Source: an uncultured Spartobacteria bacterium (GTDB taxonomy: Bacteria; Verrucomicrobiota; Verrucomicrobiia; Chthoniobacterales; Chthoniobacteraceae). Taken from it: a DNA stretch of 64,000 bases. The stretch is from NCBI GenBank assembly GCA_903933715.1, contig CAIZLD010000018.1:1-64000 (forward strand), written 5' to 3'. A program made the position numbers and the translations under genes. Each line of letters begins with the position of its first letter. Position 1 is the stretch's first letter. Below are positions 8,088 through 15,565 of this stretch, piece by piece. The notes beneath the pieces are model-generated. The model worked only from the letters and a program-made list of their open reading frames with translations. It ran no database searches and was not told the origin of the DNA.

Positions 8088-8677
8088 ACATTCGCAAATT
8101 TCAAACCGGCGAGCCGCCGCATGATCGCCCGGTGTGGATCGAAGGGAACCTGTTGCAGCATGATGTTGAGGGCTGCTTTACAGAGGTTGAACCCATTGCC
8201 ACAACTGCCATCTGGCTCGAAGGGGATGGCATCGCTCCCGGTTGGCATTATCCCAGGAATCGCCTCTCTATCATCAATTTCCTAGGGGATGAGTTGATCG
8301 TCCATCGCTGGGCTGAACTCGGAGATCTTCAGGCCGAGCCGACGCCGGGGCCGTGGAAGGTGTTCGACGATCGCACCACGCGCACGGTTCTCCGGGTGGT
8401 GTCTTCTGCCCCAGACAGCCGGAATTCAGAGGTTGCCGTGCTCTATTGCGCCCGGGGAGATTCCGAATTTGAATCCCCCGTTGGGGTGGTGCGGGGTGAT
8501 TTTCACCGCATCGCCAACGCAAACCTGCTTGCTGCCGCTCCCGAGCTGCTCGCGGCGCTGAAGGCTGCTGAGGCTTTTATCGGCGGATTTGAGGGCGACG
8601 AGGCGCAGGAGGGGACTGATGCGCTGCTAGAGCAGATTCGCACCGCCATCTCCAAGGCCGAAGGGAGGATCGCGTGA
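8084..8677 (+). CDS. Hypothetical early phage protein
   Basis: 197 aa. The ATG at 8084 follows a strong AAGGAGGAAT Shine-Dalgarno inside the end of the BRO gene, giving a 4-nt overlap. The N-terminus (FQTGEPPHDRPVWIEG...) and a middle part with TPGPWKVFDDRTTRTVLRV look globular. The C-terminal part (IANANLLAAAPELLAALKAAEAFIGG) is the alanine-rich helix often seen at the end of small phage early proteins (ANA-LIAAAPELLEAL type). Function unknown. Confidence 0.75.
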   Translation: MNIRKFQTGEPPHDRPVWIEGNLLQHDVEGCFTEVEPIATTAIWLEGDGIAPGWHYPRNRLSIINFLGDELIVHRWAELGDLQAEPTPGPWKVFDDRTTRTVLRVVSSAPDSRNSEVAVLYCARGDSEFESPVGVVRGDFHRIANANLLAAAPELLAALKAAEAFIGGFEGDEAQEGTDALLEQIRTAISKAEGRIA

Positions 8678-9789
8678 GCCGCCTCCATGGGGTCAAGCTG
8701 GACGGGGTTGAGGAATTGGCTTCCGGCGCCGTTGTTATCTTAGACGGTGTGGGGGTCGAGGCTGCGGAGCTCGCGTGGATCGACGCGACGGTAGAAATGC
8801 TCCCCGCCGATATCATCAAAGGGCTGCGGCAGCGGTTCGAGCAACTCTCCCGCGGGGAGACCTGGCGGACGGTAACGCTACACGCGCCCCAGCTCGTCAA
8901 TGATTCGCTGGCCACTTCGTCGCGAGCCGGGGCTACCTCGGGAATCTCCCTCGATGCGGAGGATCGGGAAGCGCTCGCGGGCAAAGTTGTCGCGATGGAC
9001 ACGCGTCCCGATCACATTCCGGCGCTCCCGGGGGAGAGCCTGCGCGGTGCCGGTGATTTTGTCCCGTCCGCAACTGCGCCCAGGGAATCTGAGATCCAGC
9101 GCCTCCAGCGCGAGGCCCGGGAGGCGAAGCTGGCCCACAACATCGTCCGCCGGGATCGCATTCGCGTCGCCCGCCTCGCGCTCGGCCTCTCTTACGCGGA
9201 GATCGGCCGCCGGGCGGGGCTGAGTAAGTCGGCGCTCGAAAACGTGCTCGCGTTCGGCACCGGCGCTTTGCCCGCCGTCATATCAGCCATGGGGCTTGAC
9301 CCGGAATGGGTTGAGACCGGCGCGGGCGAAATGATTTTGCAGAAAAACCAACCCAAAAAAACAGCGAAAGAACCAACCATGAAAGCTCAATTAACCGCGG
9401 AAGACCAGGCGCTCAATGAGCGCGTTTTTGAAAACATCAAGCGGCTGCGCATTTCGCGCGGCTTGGGAATCAGGGATTTTGCAAAGCAGATCGGCCTTTC
9501 GGAGCCTCAGTTTTACAGCGCCAAAAAACGGGGGTTTGGCCCGGAGTCCCGCGCGGCAATTCTCAATCTTTTCGGGGTATCTGAAGCCTCGCTCACCGCC
9601 GCTCCAGGGCTTCCTCAAACTTCCTCGGCGCCCCGGATTAGTAATCCTGCACCGGTTCGATCAATCCCAGCCTCGACGCTTTGCGTGGCCTGTGAGCGGC
9701 TGCAAGCGGCTGCGGTCGCGGTCGAAATTTCCAGGAAGACATTCCAGGATGCGCTCGCCGAGGTAAACCGCATGAGCTCCACCATTTAG
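8674..9789 (+). CDS. Double helix-turn-helix regulatory protein
   Basis: 371 aa from a GTG that overlaps the previous stop (GTGA, 8674-8677). Two XRE-like HTH regions are visible: RIRVARLALGLSYAEIGRRA with AGLSKSALENVL (about 162-195), and NIKRLRISRGLGIRDFAKQI with GLSEPQFYSAKK (about 250-285). They are joined by a Lys-rich linker (NQPKKTAKEPTMKAQ). An in-frame ATG at 9379 would yield a shorter protein with only the second HTH. The N-terminal 140 residues are unrecognised. It may be a transcriptional regulator of the lysogeny decision or of late expression; it could also be a fusion of two ancestral repressor genes. Confidence 0.65.
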   Translation: MSRLHGVKLDGVEELASGAVVILDGVGVEAAELAWIDATVEMLPADIIKGLRQRFEQLSRGETWRTVTLHAPQLVNDSLATSSRAGATSGISLDAEDREALAGKVVAMDTRPDHIPALPGESLRGAGDFVPSATAPRESEIQRLQREAREAKLAHNIVRRDRIRVARLALGLSYAEIGRRAGLSKSALENVLAFGTGALPAVISAMGLDPEWVETGAGEMILQKNQPKKTAKEPTMKAQLTAEDQALNERVFENIKRLRISRGLGIRDFAKQIGLSEPQFYSAKKRGFGPESRAAILNLFGVSEASLTAAPGLPQTSSAPRISNPAPVRSIPASTLCVACERLQAAAVAVEISRKTFQDALAEVNRMSSTI

Positions 9790-9802
9790 AGGACAAGCAG
9801 CC

Positions 9803-10042
9803 ATGGAAACCTTAAACATTTTTACCTGGATATTTGTCGGCTGCACGGCGGCCGGCGCAATCGCGGGCTGGATTGTCTGCTCGATCTTCGCGGCTCGCCG
9901 CCACACCCAGCAACTGGAGTTTGCCTACCGCCTTGGCGAGGAGGATGGAGTGTTTCGCTCTCAAAAGGAGGCTCTGCAAAAGGCACAACGGGTTTGTGAG
10001 AAGTGCCCCCTGGCGCAGGCCTCGGAGGAAGGAGAGATATGA
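9803..10042 (+). CDS. Small single-pass membrane protein
   Basis: 79 aa: an N-terminal transmembrane segment (IFVGCTAAGAIAGWIVCSIFA), then a charged cytoplasmic helix and a C-terminal CEKC pair that may bind metal. Its stop overlaps the start of the next HTH gene (ATGA). No family recognised. Confidence 0.6.
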   Translation: METLNIFTWIFVGCTAAGAIAGWIVCSIFAARRHTQQLEFAYRLGEEDGVFRSQKEALQKAQRVCEKCPLAQASEEGEI

Positions 10043-10245
10043 GCGCAATCGCCGATACGCTCCTGACCAAGAAGGATGTGGCCGGGCGCCTCAATGTCTC
10101 AGTTGCCACGGTCGAGCGGCTTGTGGCCCGTGGAAAGCTGCCGTGCGTGGATATGGGGTATCGCACGAAACGCTTCCGCCCGGCCGATCTGGACCGGCTC
10201 CAGGCCCGGCTCGCCGGGGATACGCAACCGAGGACTTGGCTGTGA
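10039..10245 (+). CDS. Excisionase-like HTH protein (MerR-type winged helix)
   Basis: 68 aa from the ATG at 10039. The sequence TLLTKKDVAGRLNVSVATVE, continuing RLVARGKLPCV and KRFRPADLDRLQARL, is the classic small DNA-binding domain shared by phage excisionases and HTH_17 proteins. It would bind near att and direct the integrase toward excision, or act as a small regulator. It is not adjacent to int, which is unusual for xis, so the role is inferred from fold only. Starts within the stop of the preceding gene (ATGA) and overlaps the following GTG start. Confidence 0.75.
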   Translation: MSAIADTLLTKKDVAGRLNVSVATVERLVARGKLPCVDMGYRTKRFRPADLDRLQARLAGDTQPRTWL

Positions 10246-10421
10246 GAACTGTTATCCCGCTCCACGCGTGGCCTCTCCGTATTGAGCGCGTGCTCGAATG
10301 TGGAGCCTACATTGTGCGGCATGAGCGCCGCGTCGATGTCATGCATGTGCGCGCCGCATTTGAGCTCCGTAATTGGCTCGCCAGCCAAGCCGCAAAGCGC
10401 GGCCGCTCTCCAATCGTCTAA
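10242..10421 (+). CDS. Small hypothetical protein (GTG start)
   Basis: 59 aa beginning at a GTG that overlaps the previous stop (GTGA), the same coupling seen through this operon. The product (RTVIPLHAWPLRIERVLECG...) has a basic, predicted alpha/beta character with the C-terminal helix ELRNWLASQAAKRG. It fills a gap otherwise free of genes in this tightly packed operon, which supports it being real. Function unknown. Confidence 0.5.
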   Translation: MRTVIPLHAWPLRIERVLECGAYIVRHERRVDVMHVRAAFELRNWLASQAAKRGRSPIV

Positions 10422-10427
10422 TACCCC

Positions 10428-10775
10428 ATGAATTCTCCCTCCATGCATTTGCGGGCCATTGTGGCCAGGAACCGATTCAACCCTCCCGAAAGCGGGCGGC
10501 CGTTCGTGGAGTCGGAATACGTACTGGACGAAACGCAGGGCGAATTGGAGTTGTCTCCCGTCCCGGAGGTGAAGTGGACCACGGATCGCACCCGTGCGCA
10601 TGAAATGCCGTGGCCCGAGGCGGACCGGCTCGCGAGCCAGCTCGGGTTCCCTGCCCAGGCTTACGTGATCGGCGCGCCAGCGGAGCGTGTAGCAAAGCCT
10701 GCGGCGAGCGCGGCATGTCCTCACATCTCCCCCTCAGAAGTTTTTGAGCGACTTGAAAGGCAGCATTTAGCATGA
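10428..10775 (+). CDS. Hypothetical early phage protein
   Basis: 115 aa, ATG at 10428, ending with an overlap of the next start (10772). No recognised domain; a middle segment PVPEVKWTTDRTRAHEMPW and the C-terminal helix SPSEVFERLERQHL are predicted globular. Position in the coupled early operon supports expression. Confidence 0.6.
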   Translation: MNSPSMHLRAIVARNRFNPPESGRPFVESEYVLDETQGELELSPVPEVKWTTDRTRAHEMPWPEADRLASQLGFPAQAYVIGAPAERVAKPAASAACPHISPSEVFERLERQHLA

Positions 10776-11302
10776 GCAACTCCTCCACCTCCGATTTACT
10801 GGTTTTCACCGCCAATCTCGAACTTGCGTTGCGCAACTATTATACCCGTACCGGCGGAGGCGACCTGGTGTGTGTCGATATGCCGTTCGACGATCTGCTT
10901 GCGGCCGAGGCGGACGGCTGCGAAGGCGAACCAGGTGATTTCGAAATGGCCCAGCGCCGCGCGGCGGTTGCTGGCTTGTTCCGCTATCTGCTTGCCGAGG
11001 GGCCGCACCCTCTGAAGCTGATGAAACGGCTGTTTGCCGTGGGGCGGGGGCTTGGGCAGCCGTTCTTCCGCGACCTGACGATGGGCGAGGCGGCGCTGAT
11101 GTTTAGCGAGACGAAGGCCGCGCACTCCTGGCGGCTCAAAGTGCTCTCCGGGATGATCAAGCTGCGCGGGATGCACGGGTATCGGCTGAGCGGGCAGAAG
11201 ACGCCCGGGGCCAGTGCGCATTACGCGGCCGCCCAGCGCGGCAACCAAAATCGCCGGAAGAAAAAAGCAGGAATTCGGAAACGCAAAACCAAACCAATTT
11301 GA
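10772..11302 (+). CDS. Hypothetical early protein with basic C-terminal tail
   Basis: 176 aa. A largely helical domain (LVFTANLELALRNYYTRTGG through MKRLFAVGRGLGQPFFRDL), then a strongly basic tail rich in Asn/Arg/Lys (RGNQNRRKKKAGIRKRKTKP) likely to contact nucleic acid. Overlaps the previous gene by 4 nt and immediately precedes the ParB-like gene. Unknown family; a DNA- or RNA-binding accessory role is plausible but not shown. Confidence 0.6.
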   Translation: MSNSSTSDLLVFTANLELALRNYYTRTGGGDLVCVDMPFDDLLAAEADGCEGEPGDFEMAQRRAAVAGLFRYLLAEGPHPLKLMKRLFAVGRGLGQPFFRDLTMGEAALMFSETKAAHSWRLKVLSGMIKLRGMHGYRLSGQKTPGASAHYAAAQRGNQNRRKKKAGIRKRKTKPI

Positions 11303-11348
11303 GCGGCTATCTCAGCTCGATCATCAACTTTTAACCAACCCAAAAACC

Positions 11349-13676
11349 ATGAAATGGATCAAATACAATAAGCTAACCGCCGATCAAAAAGCGGAGTTAA
11401 CCACTGAGTTTGTCCGGCCCCTCCCGGCGGCCGGATTTGAATATGAATACGACGCCTCGGGCAAGCTCATTGCGCGGCGCTCGCTCAAAGGGAAAAAGGT
11501 CGAAGCGGTCGGGGGAAAACTGGGGCTTGATCAAACCGATTCTCCGTCAGAGCCCGCTGATTCCGTAGCGCACGTGCGCTATGGCAGTGAGAAATTTGCG
11601 CATAAGGTTGAGATCTCGATGATGCGCCGCGAGGATATCGAACCTTGGGCGGAGCAGCCCCGGCGGCGTTTCGACCCGGAGAAACTGGAGGAGTTGGTGA
11701 CCTCAATGCGGGCCCATGGGTTCCTGGAACATGCTCCGTTGCTGGTTCGGAGATTGATCACTCCCCCGGGCAGCCCTTACGCTTTGCGGTTTGAGATTGT
11801 CGCCGGTGAACGGCGCTGGCGGGCTGCCGGGGTCGCGGGGATCGAAACGGTTCCCTGCATTATTCGGAATTTGTCAGACGCCGAGGCGCATGAATTGGCG
11901 ATGGTGGAAAATCTGCAACGCGACGACCTGACGGCGCTCGAGGAGGCGGAAGGTTATCAAGCGCTGTTGCGGCTGCGGTCGGAGACGGGAGAGCTGGTGC
12001 ATTCAATCGCTTCGCTTTCGGAAAAGATCGGCCGCTCGGCCCGCCATGTTTCGGAGCGCCTATCGCTTTGCCGGCTGCGCGGGGAAAAGGCGGGTGCGGC
12101 CCTCGAGCAGGGCGATCTGCCCTACAGCCAGGCGCGCTTGATTGCCTCGGTCCAGAGCCGGACCTTGCGCGACGAGCTGACGGGCCGGGTTCTCAAAAAC
12201 ACGATGGGCACTTCGCCGATGCCGGTGAAGGATCTTGAGCGGATTTTGCGCGATGAATATCAACGCGAACTGCGCGGCGTTCGCTTTGACCAGGCTGATG
12301 CCGAATTGCTGCCGCTCCAGGTAGACGCGGCCGGGGTCCGGCTCGCCGGCGGTGCGTGTCTCGACTGTCCGCACAATACCAAAAACGCCGTGGGCGAAGT
12401 GCCTCGCGAAGGGAGCAAGGGGGCACGCCATATGTGCCTGAACCCGGAATGTTACGGGGACAAGGAGGTTGCCCGGCATGAGCGCTGGCGTGCGAGTGTG
12501 GAGGATAAGAATCTCAAGCGCTCGGCATTGCCGGCGGAGGAGAATGCTGCGCTGTTTAGCGGCTATGATCCCAAGCGGCTGGCGTGGGATAGCGGGTATG
12601 TGGAATTGTCCGGCACGATCGATTGCTGGCGACTGCTCCGTGAGGGGCTCGATAGAGACAAGATGCCCACCTGGGGAGAGATCACGGCGGGGCTGATCCC
12701 TGTGGTGATCGCAGAAGACCGCGAGGGGAATATCCACGAGGTTGCGCGGCAGGAGCTCGCCATCGAGGCGGCGCGGCAGGCGCGGCCGGATTTGTTCCGC
12801 AAAGCATTGCCTGCCGGGGCTGCCGGAGCTGATGATGAAGACGAAAACGAGATTGATTTTGATGCGGCAGAAGCGGCTCGGGACCGCGCAAAAGAAAAGA
12901 GCAAGCTGGTATCGAGGCTGACGGAGAAGGCGATTATCGAGGCGCTTTTGGCGGCCAAAAACATCGCGAACGTCTGGGATGCGTTGCTTCTTGCGCTGAT
13001 GGCGCAGGATGAATATTACGCCGATAGCACGGCCGCGCAATCCATCGCCGAGGAACTCGGGTGGGTAGAGGCTGAGGAAGCCGAGAACGAAGAGAATGGC
13101 GCGGATAACTTCCTACTTGCTCGGGTCGCCGAGTTTCCAGAGCGGCAACGCGCGGCGATCGTAGTGCAGTTGGTGCTGCGGCAGTTCGAGGCGGTCCATG
13201 AAGAGATAACCGATGCGTTTACGGGAGCGCTGGCGGTTGATCTCTCCGGGGTGGAAGCGGCTGCTGAGGCTCAAATGGCGGCTAAGGAACAGGGCGCGGA
13301 CGCGGTTCCGGCAATGGAACTTGTGTGGTCCCGCCTCGGCTGTGATTATGTGGAGGATTTCGAGTGGGTGAACGGCACTTGCAAGAATCCTGATATTGCA
13401 GCATTGGAATTCCCTGGGCTTGAGGGTGATTTCTGGATCGAGGTCGCGCGCGGCAAGAAGGGTTGGTTCGCGGGCTGGGCCGCGGTGTTTGCCGACGGAA
13501 GCAAGGCCGGATTCTGCGCCTGTGAGACGGGCACGAAGTATGGCACACGTGCGCTGGCCGCCCGCTCTGCGCTCCTGGAGCTTCAGGAATGCTTTGAGAC
13601 CGATGCGTCGATTTCCGGGGATCACGTGACGGCGATTGAAGCGCTGGTTGAGCAGGTGGAAGCAGGCTCAAAATGA
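11349..13676 (+). CDS. Large ParB-like DNA-binding protein
   Basis: 775 aa from the ATG at 11349. A ParB N-terminal domain (about 90-185) has PWAEQPRRRFDPEKLEELV, then MRAHGFLEHAPLLVRR, the nucleotide-binding GERRWRAA, and MVENLQRDDLTALEEAEGYQ. An HTH follows (IGRSARHVSERLSLCRL). Next come four cysteines in two pairs (GACLDCPHNT; MCLNPECYGDK), a putative zinc site found in this ParB subgroup. The C-terminal half (about 480-775) is acidic then globular and unrecognised. It is far longer than chromosomal ParB (about 300 aa) and no parA is adjacent, so it may act in phage replication or gene control rather than classical segregation. A palindrome lies within its own coding sequence (11563-11584). 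Confidence 0.85.
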   Translation: MKWIKYNKLTADQKAELTTEFVRPLPAAGFEYEYDASGKLIARRSLKGKKVEAVGGKLGLDQTDSPSEPADSVAHVRYGSEKFAHKVEISMMRREDIEPWAEQPRRRFDPEKLEELVTSMRAHGFLEHAPLLVRRLITPPGSPYALRFEIVAGERRWRAAGVAGIETVPCIIRNLSDAEAHELAMVENLQRDDLTALEEAEGYQALLRLRSETGELVHSIASLSEKIGRSARHVSERLSLCRLRGEKAGAALEQGDLPYSQARLIASVQSRTLRDELTGRVLKNTMGTSPMPVKDLERILRDEYQRELRGVRFDQADAELLPLQVDAAGVRLAGGACLDCPHNTKNAVGEVPREGSKGARHMCLNPECYGDKEVARHERWRASVEDKNLKRSALPAEENAALFSGYDPKRLAWDSGYVELSGTIDCWRLLREGLDRDKMPTWGEITAGLIPVVIAEDREGNIHEVARQELAIEAARQARPDLFRKALPAGAAGADDEDENEIDFDAAEAARDRAKEKSKLVSRLTEKAIIEALLAAKNIANVWDALLLALMAQDEYYADSTAAQSIAEELGWVEAEEAENEENGADNFLLARVAEFPERQRAAIVVQLVLRQFEAVHEEITDAFTGALAVDLSGVEAAAEAQMAAKEQGADAVPAMELVWSRLGCDYVEDFEWVNGTCKNPDIAALEFPGLEGDFWIEVARGKKGWFAGWAAVFADGSKAGFCACETGTKYGTRALAARSALLELQECFETDASISGDHVTAIEALVEQVEAGSK
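11563..11584. promoter_or_regulatory. 22-bp palindrome with CACGTG core, copy 1 (candidate ParB site)
   Basis: Half-site CCGTAGCGCAC followed by GTGCGCTATGG; one position breaks perfect symmetry. The same sequence, preceded by the same TTCC flank, occurs as a perfect palindrome at 22859-22880. Chromosomal parS sites also have a CACGTG centre. It lies inside the ParB-like gene. Confidence 0.5.
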
Positions 13677-14707
13677 ACTTTTCCCGGTTGTCCATCGCTG
13701 AGGAGTTGCTCGGGCACGCTCTGGGGCCAGGCGGGATCGCGCCTTGCCCCGGGCGTGAACGGCACACGCACGGCAACGGGGCGCGGGATTTCCGCGTGAC
13801 GCTGGACGGCGCCCCGACGGGGTTTTGCTATCACCAGTCGTGTAGCGATGAGGTGGCCGCGTTCAACAAGGAGCTGCGGCGGCGGATTTGGTTTGCCGAG
13901 AATTCGGGCCGCGCCGCGCCTCGGGGGCACTGGGGGGCTGAGGTGGCCCCGGAACCCCGGAGCGAGACCAAGAAGCGCCCGGATCTGGATCGGGAGTTGA
14001 TCGCGACGGTGATTCGCGGCGTGCCAGCGATTGATGAAGCCTGGCTGCGCGGCCGCTCGCGGGTCGATGTGGCCGGGATGAAATCCGGGGCGTTCCTGGA
14101 TCATCTCTTCACCGCCGATGAGAAGGTCTTGATATTCACGTCGCAAATGTCCCAGGGGGATTTTGCCTGGTGGCGCGGGCACGGCGGCTTTCGCCTGGCG
14201 AAGGAGCGCGGCGTGTCGGCCGTGAAGAGCGCATTGCCGACGGGCGCCCCCGAGGGTGTGTGGTTTCTCGTGCAGCCGGTGACGGGCCAATGGGCTATCA
14301 ACAACAAGGCGGTCGCCCACGGCGGCGAGGCCCGTTGGACGCGCCGCAGTGAGTGCAATGTGACGGCGTGGCGGTATTATGTATTGGAGAGCGACGAGCT
14401 CGATACGGAGACCTGGCTGCGGATTGTGGTGAATCTGCCGTTGCCGATCGCGGCGATCTATACGTCGGGCAAACGCTCAATTCATGCGCTGGTGAAATGG
14501 CCCGAGAATTCCAAGGCGCAGTGGGATGCCGCCCGGGATGTGATCCGGCAGGTGGTCTGCCCGCTGGGGGCGGACCCTGCGGCTTTGACGGCGGTGCGCT
14601 TGTCAAGGCTCCCTGGCTGCAAGCGCGGCGGACAAATGCAGCAACTTCTTTATTTGAACCCTGAACCTAAACAAGAGGCGATCCGGTTGCTTCCGGCGCT
14701 GAGATAG
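13673..14707 (+). CDS. Archaeo-eukaryotic-type (AEP) primase-like replication protein
   Basis: 344 aa, overlapping the parB-like stop by 4 nt. The N-terminus has a CHC-type zinc-binding pattern (CPGRERHTHG, then GFCYHQSC). The C-terminal half has motifs usual in phage and plasmid AEP primases: IYTSGKRSIHALVKW and LGADPAALTAVRLSRLPGCK. It would synthesise primers for phage DNA replication. An Asp/Glu catalytic motif is not certain by eye, so the exact catalytic residues are unassigned. It lies two small genes before the SF3-like ATPase, forming a primase plus helicase module. Confidence 0.7.
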   Translation: MNFSRLSIAEELLGHALGPGGIAPCPGRERHTHGNGARDFRVTLDGAPTGFCYHQSCSDEVAAFNKELRRRIWFAENSGRAAPRGHWGAEVAPEPRSETKKRPDLDRELIATVIRGVPAIDEAWLRGRSRVDVAGMKSGAFLDHLFTADEKVLIFTSQMSQGDFAWWRGHGGFRLAKERGVSAVKSALPTGAPEGVWFLVQPVTGQWAINNKAVAHGGEARWTRRSECNVTAWRYYVLESDELDTETWLRIVVNLPLPIAAIYTSGKRSIHALVKWPENSKAQWDAARDVIRQVVCPLGADPAALTAVRLSRLPGCKRGGQMQQLLYLNPEPKQEAIRLLPALR

Positions 14708-14722
14708 GACGAAAGAAAAACC

Positions 14723-14905
14723 ATGAGCGAACATTTAGAACAAACTCCCGGAGAGGCTTGGATGCGATTTTCCGCAGCCTTTCAGGCTCTCAACGGATTT
14801 CCTCCGACAAAGAATGACTCCCGCTCCGTTGACGCGTTCAGGATCTGGACGATTGGCTACATGGCCGGGGTTCAAGACTCCGAGGCTAAACGGAAACAGC
14901 CATGA
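14723..14905 (+). CDS. Small hypothetical protein in replication module
   Basis: 60 aa, ATG at 14723 after GACGAAAGAAAAACC. Helical, with FRIWTIGYMAGVQDSE; no recognised family. Its stop overlaps the next start (ATGA at 14902-14905), so it is translated with the ASCH gene. Confidence 0.55.
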   Translation: MSEHLEQTPGEAWMRFSAAFQALNGFPPTKNDSRSVDAFRIWTIGYMAGVQDSEAKRKQP

Positions 14906-15561
14906 AAGAGAGACCAATTTTATTCAGCGCGCCGATGGTGCGTGCGATTCTGGCGGGGAACAAGACGCAGACGCGGCGGATTGTGAAGCCGCAGCCGGAA
15001 GTAGCTGATCGATTAGGTGTTCCTGCGGAATTACCAGATGTATTTAAAATCCGTCGCTCTCCGATTTTTAGCGATGCGCTGTCCAACGATTCGTTTTGCA
15101 AAGAGTTCGCCCCTTATGGAGTTCCGCGGGAGCGGCTTTGGGTCCGGGAGGCCTGGCGATTGAGCACCGCTACGAGCGAAACGCTGATCCAATACCGCGC
15201 CGATGGGGCCTTTGCGGATTTCCACGATTTAATTGAGGACAATAATATCGATCTCGGAGATGAGGCCTTGGACAAGGTTTTTAATCACGCGAACGAATGG
15301 AGACCGTCAATATTTATGTCGCGCTGGGCATCCCGCCTTACGCTGGGTATTACCGACGTGCGCGTGGAGCGGTTGCAGGATATCAGCGAATCCGATGTGC
15401 AGGCTGAAGGATTCCCATACCATCCGATGCAACTTGAGGGCGCAAAGCGGCGCTGGTATCGCGCGCTTTGGGAATCCCTCAACGGCCCCGGTTCGTGGGA
15501 CGTCAATCCCTGGGTGTGGGTGATCTCGTTCTCTCGCGTAAATTCCGATTCCGCTCTTTAG
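14902..15561 (+). CDS. ASCH-domain phage protein
   Basis: 219 aa. The N-terminus (RPILFSAPMVRAILAGNKTQ followed by TRRIVKPQP) is the hallmark of phage ASCH-type proteins; PYGVPRERLWVREAWR and FMSRWASRLTLGITDVRVER are further conserved segments. ASCH domains have a PUA-like fold and are thought to bind RNA or modified bases; the role in phages is not settled. Translation is coupled to the 60-aa gene before it, and the stop lies 4 nt before the ATPase start. Confidence 0.8.
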   Translation: MKERPILFSAPMVRAILAGNKTQTRRIVKPQPEVADRLGVPAELPDVFKIRRSPIFSDALSNDSFCKEFAPYGVPRERLWVREAWRLSTATSETLIQYRADGAFADFHDLIEDNNIDLGDEALDKVFNHANEWRPSIFMSRWASRLTLGITDVRVERLQDISESDVQAEGFPYHPMQLEGAKRRWYRALWESLNGPGSWDVNPWVWVISFSRVNSDSAL

Positions 15562-15565
15562 CTAC

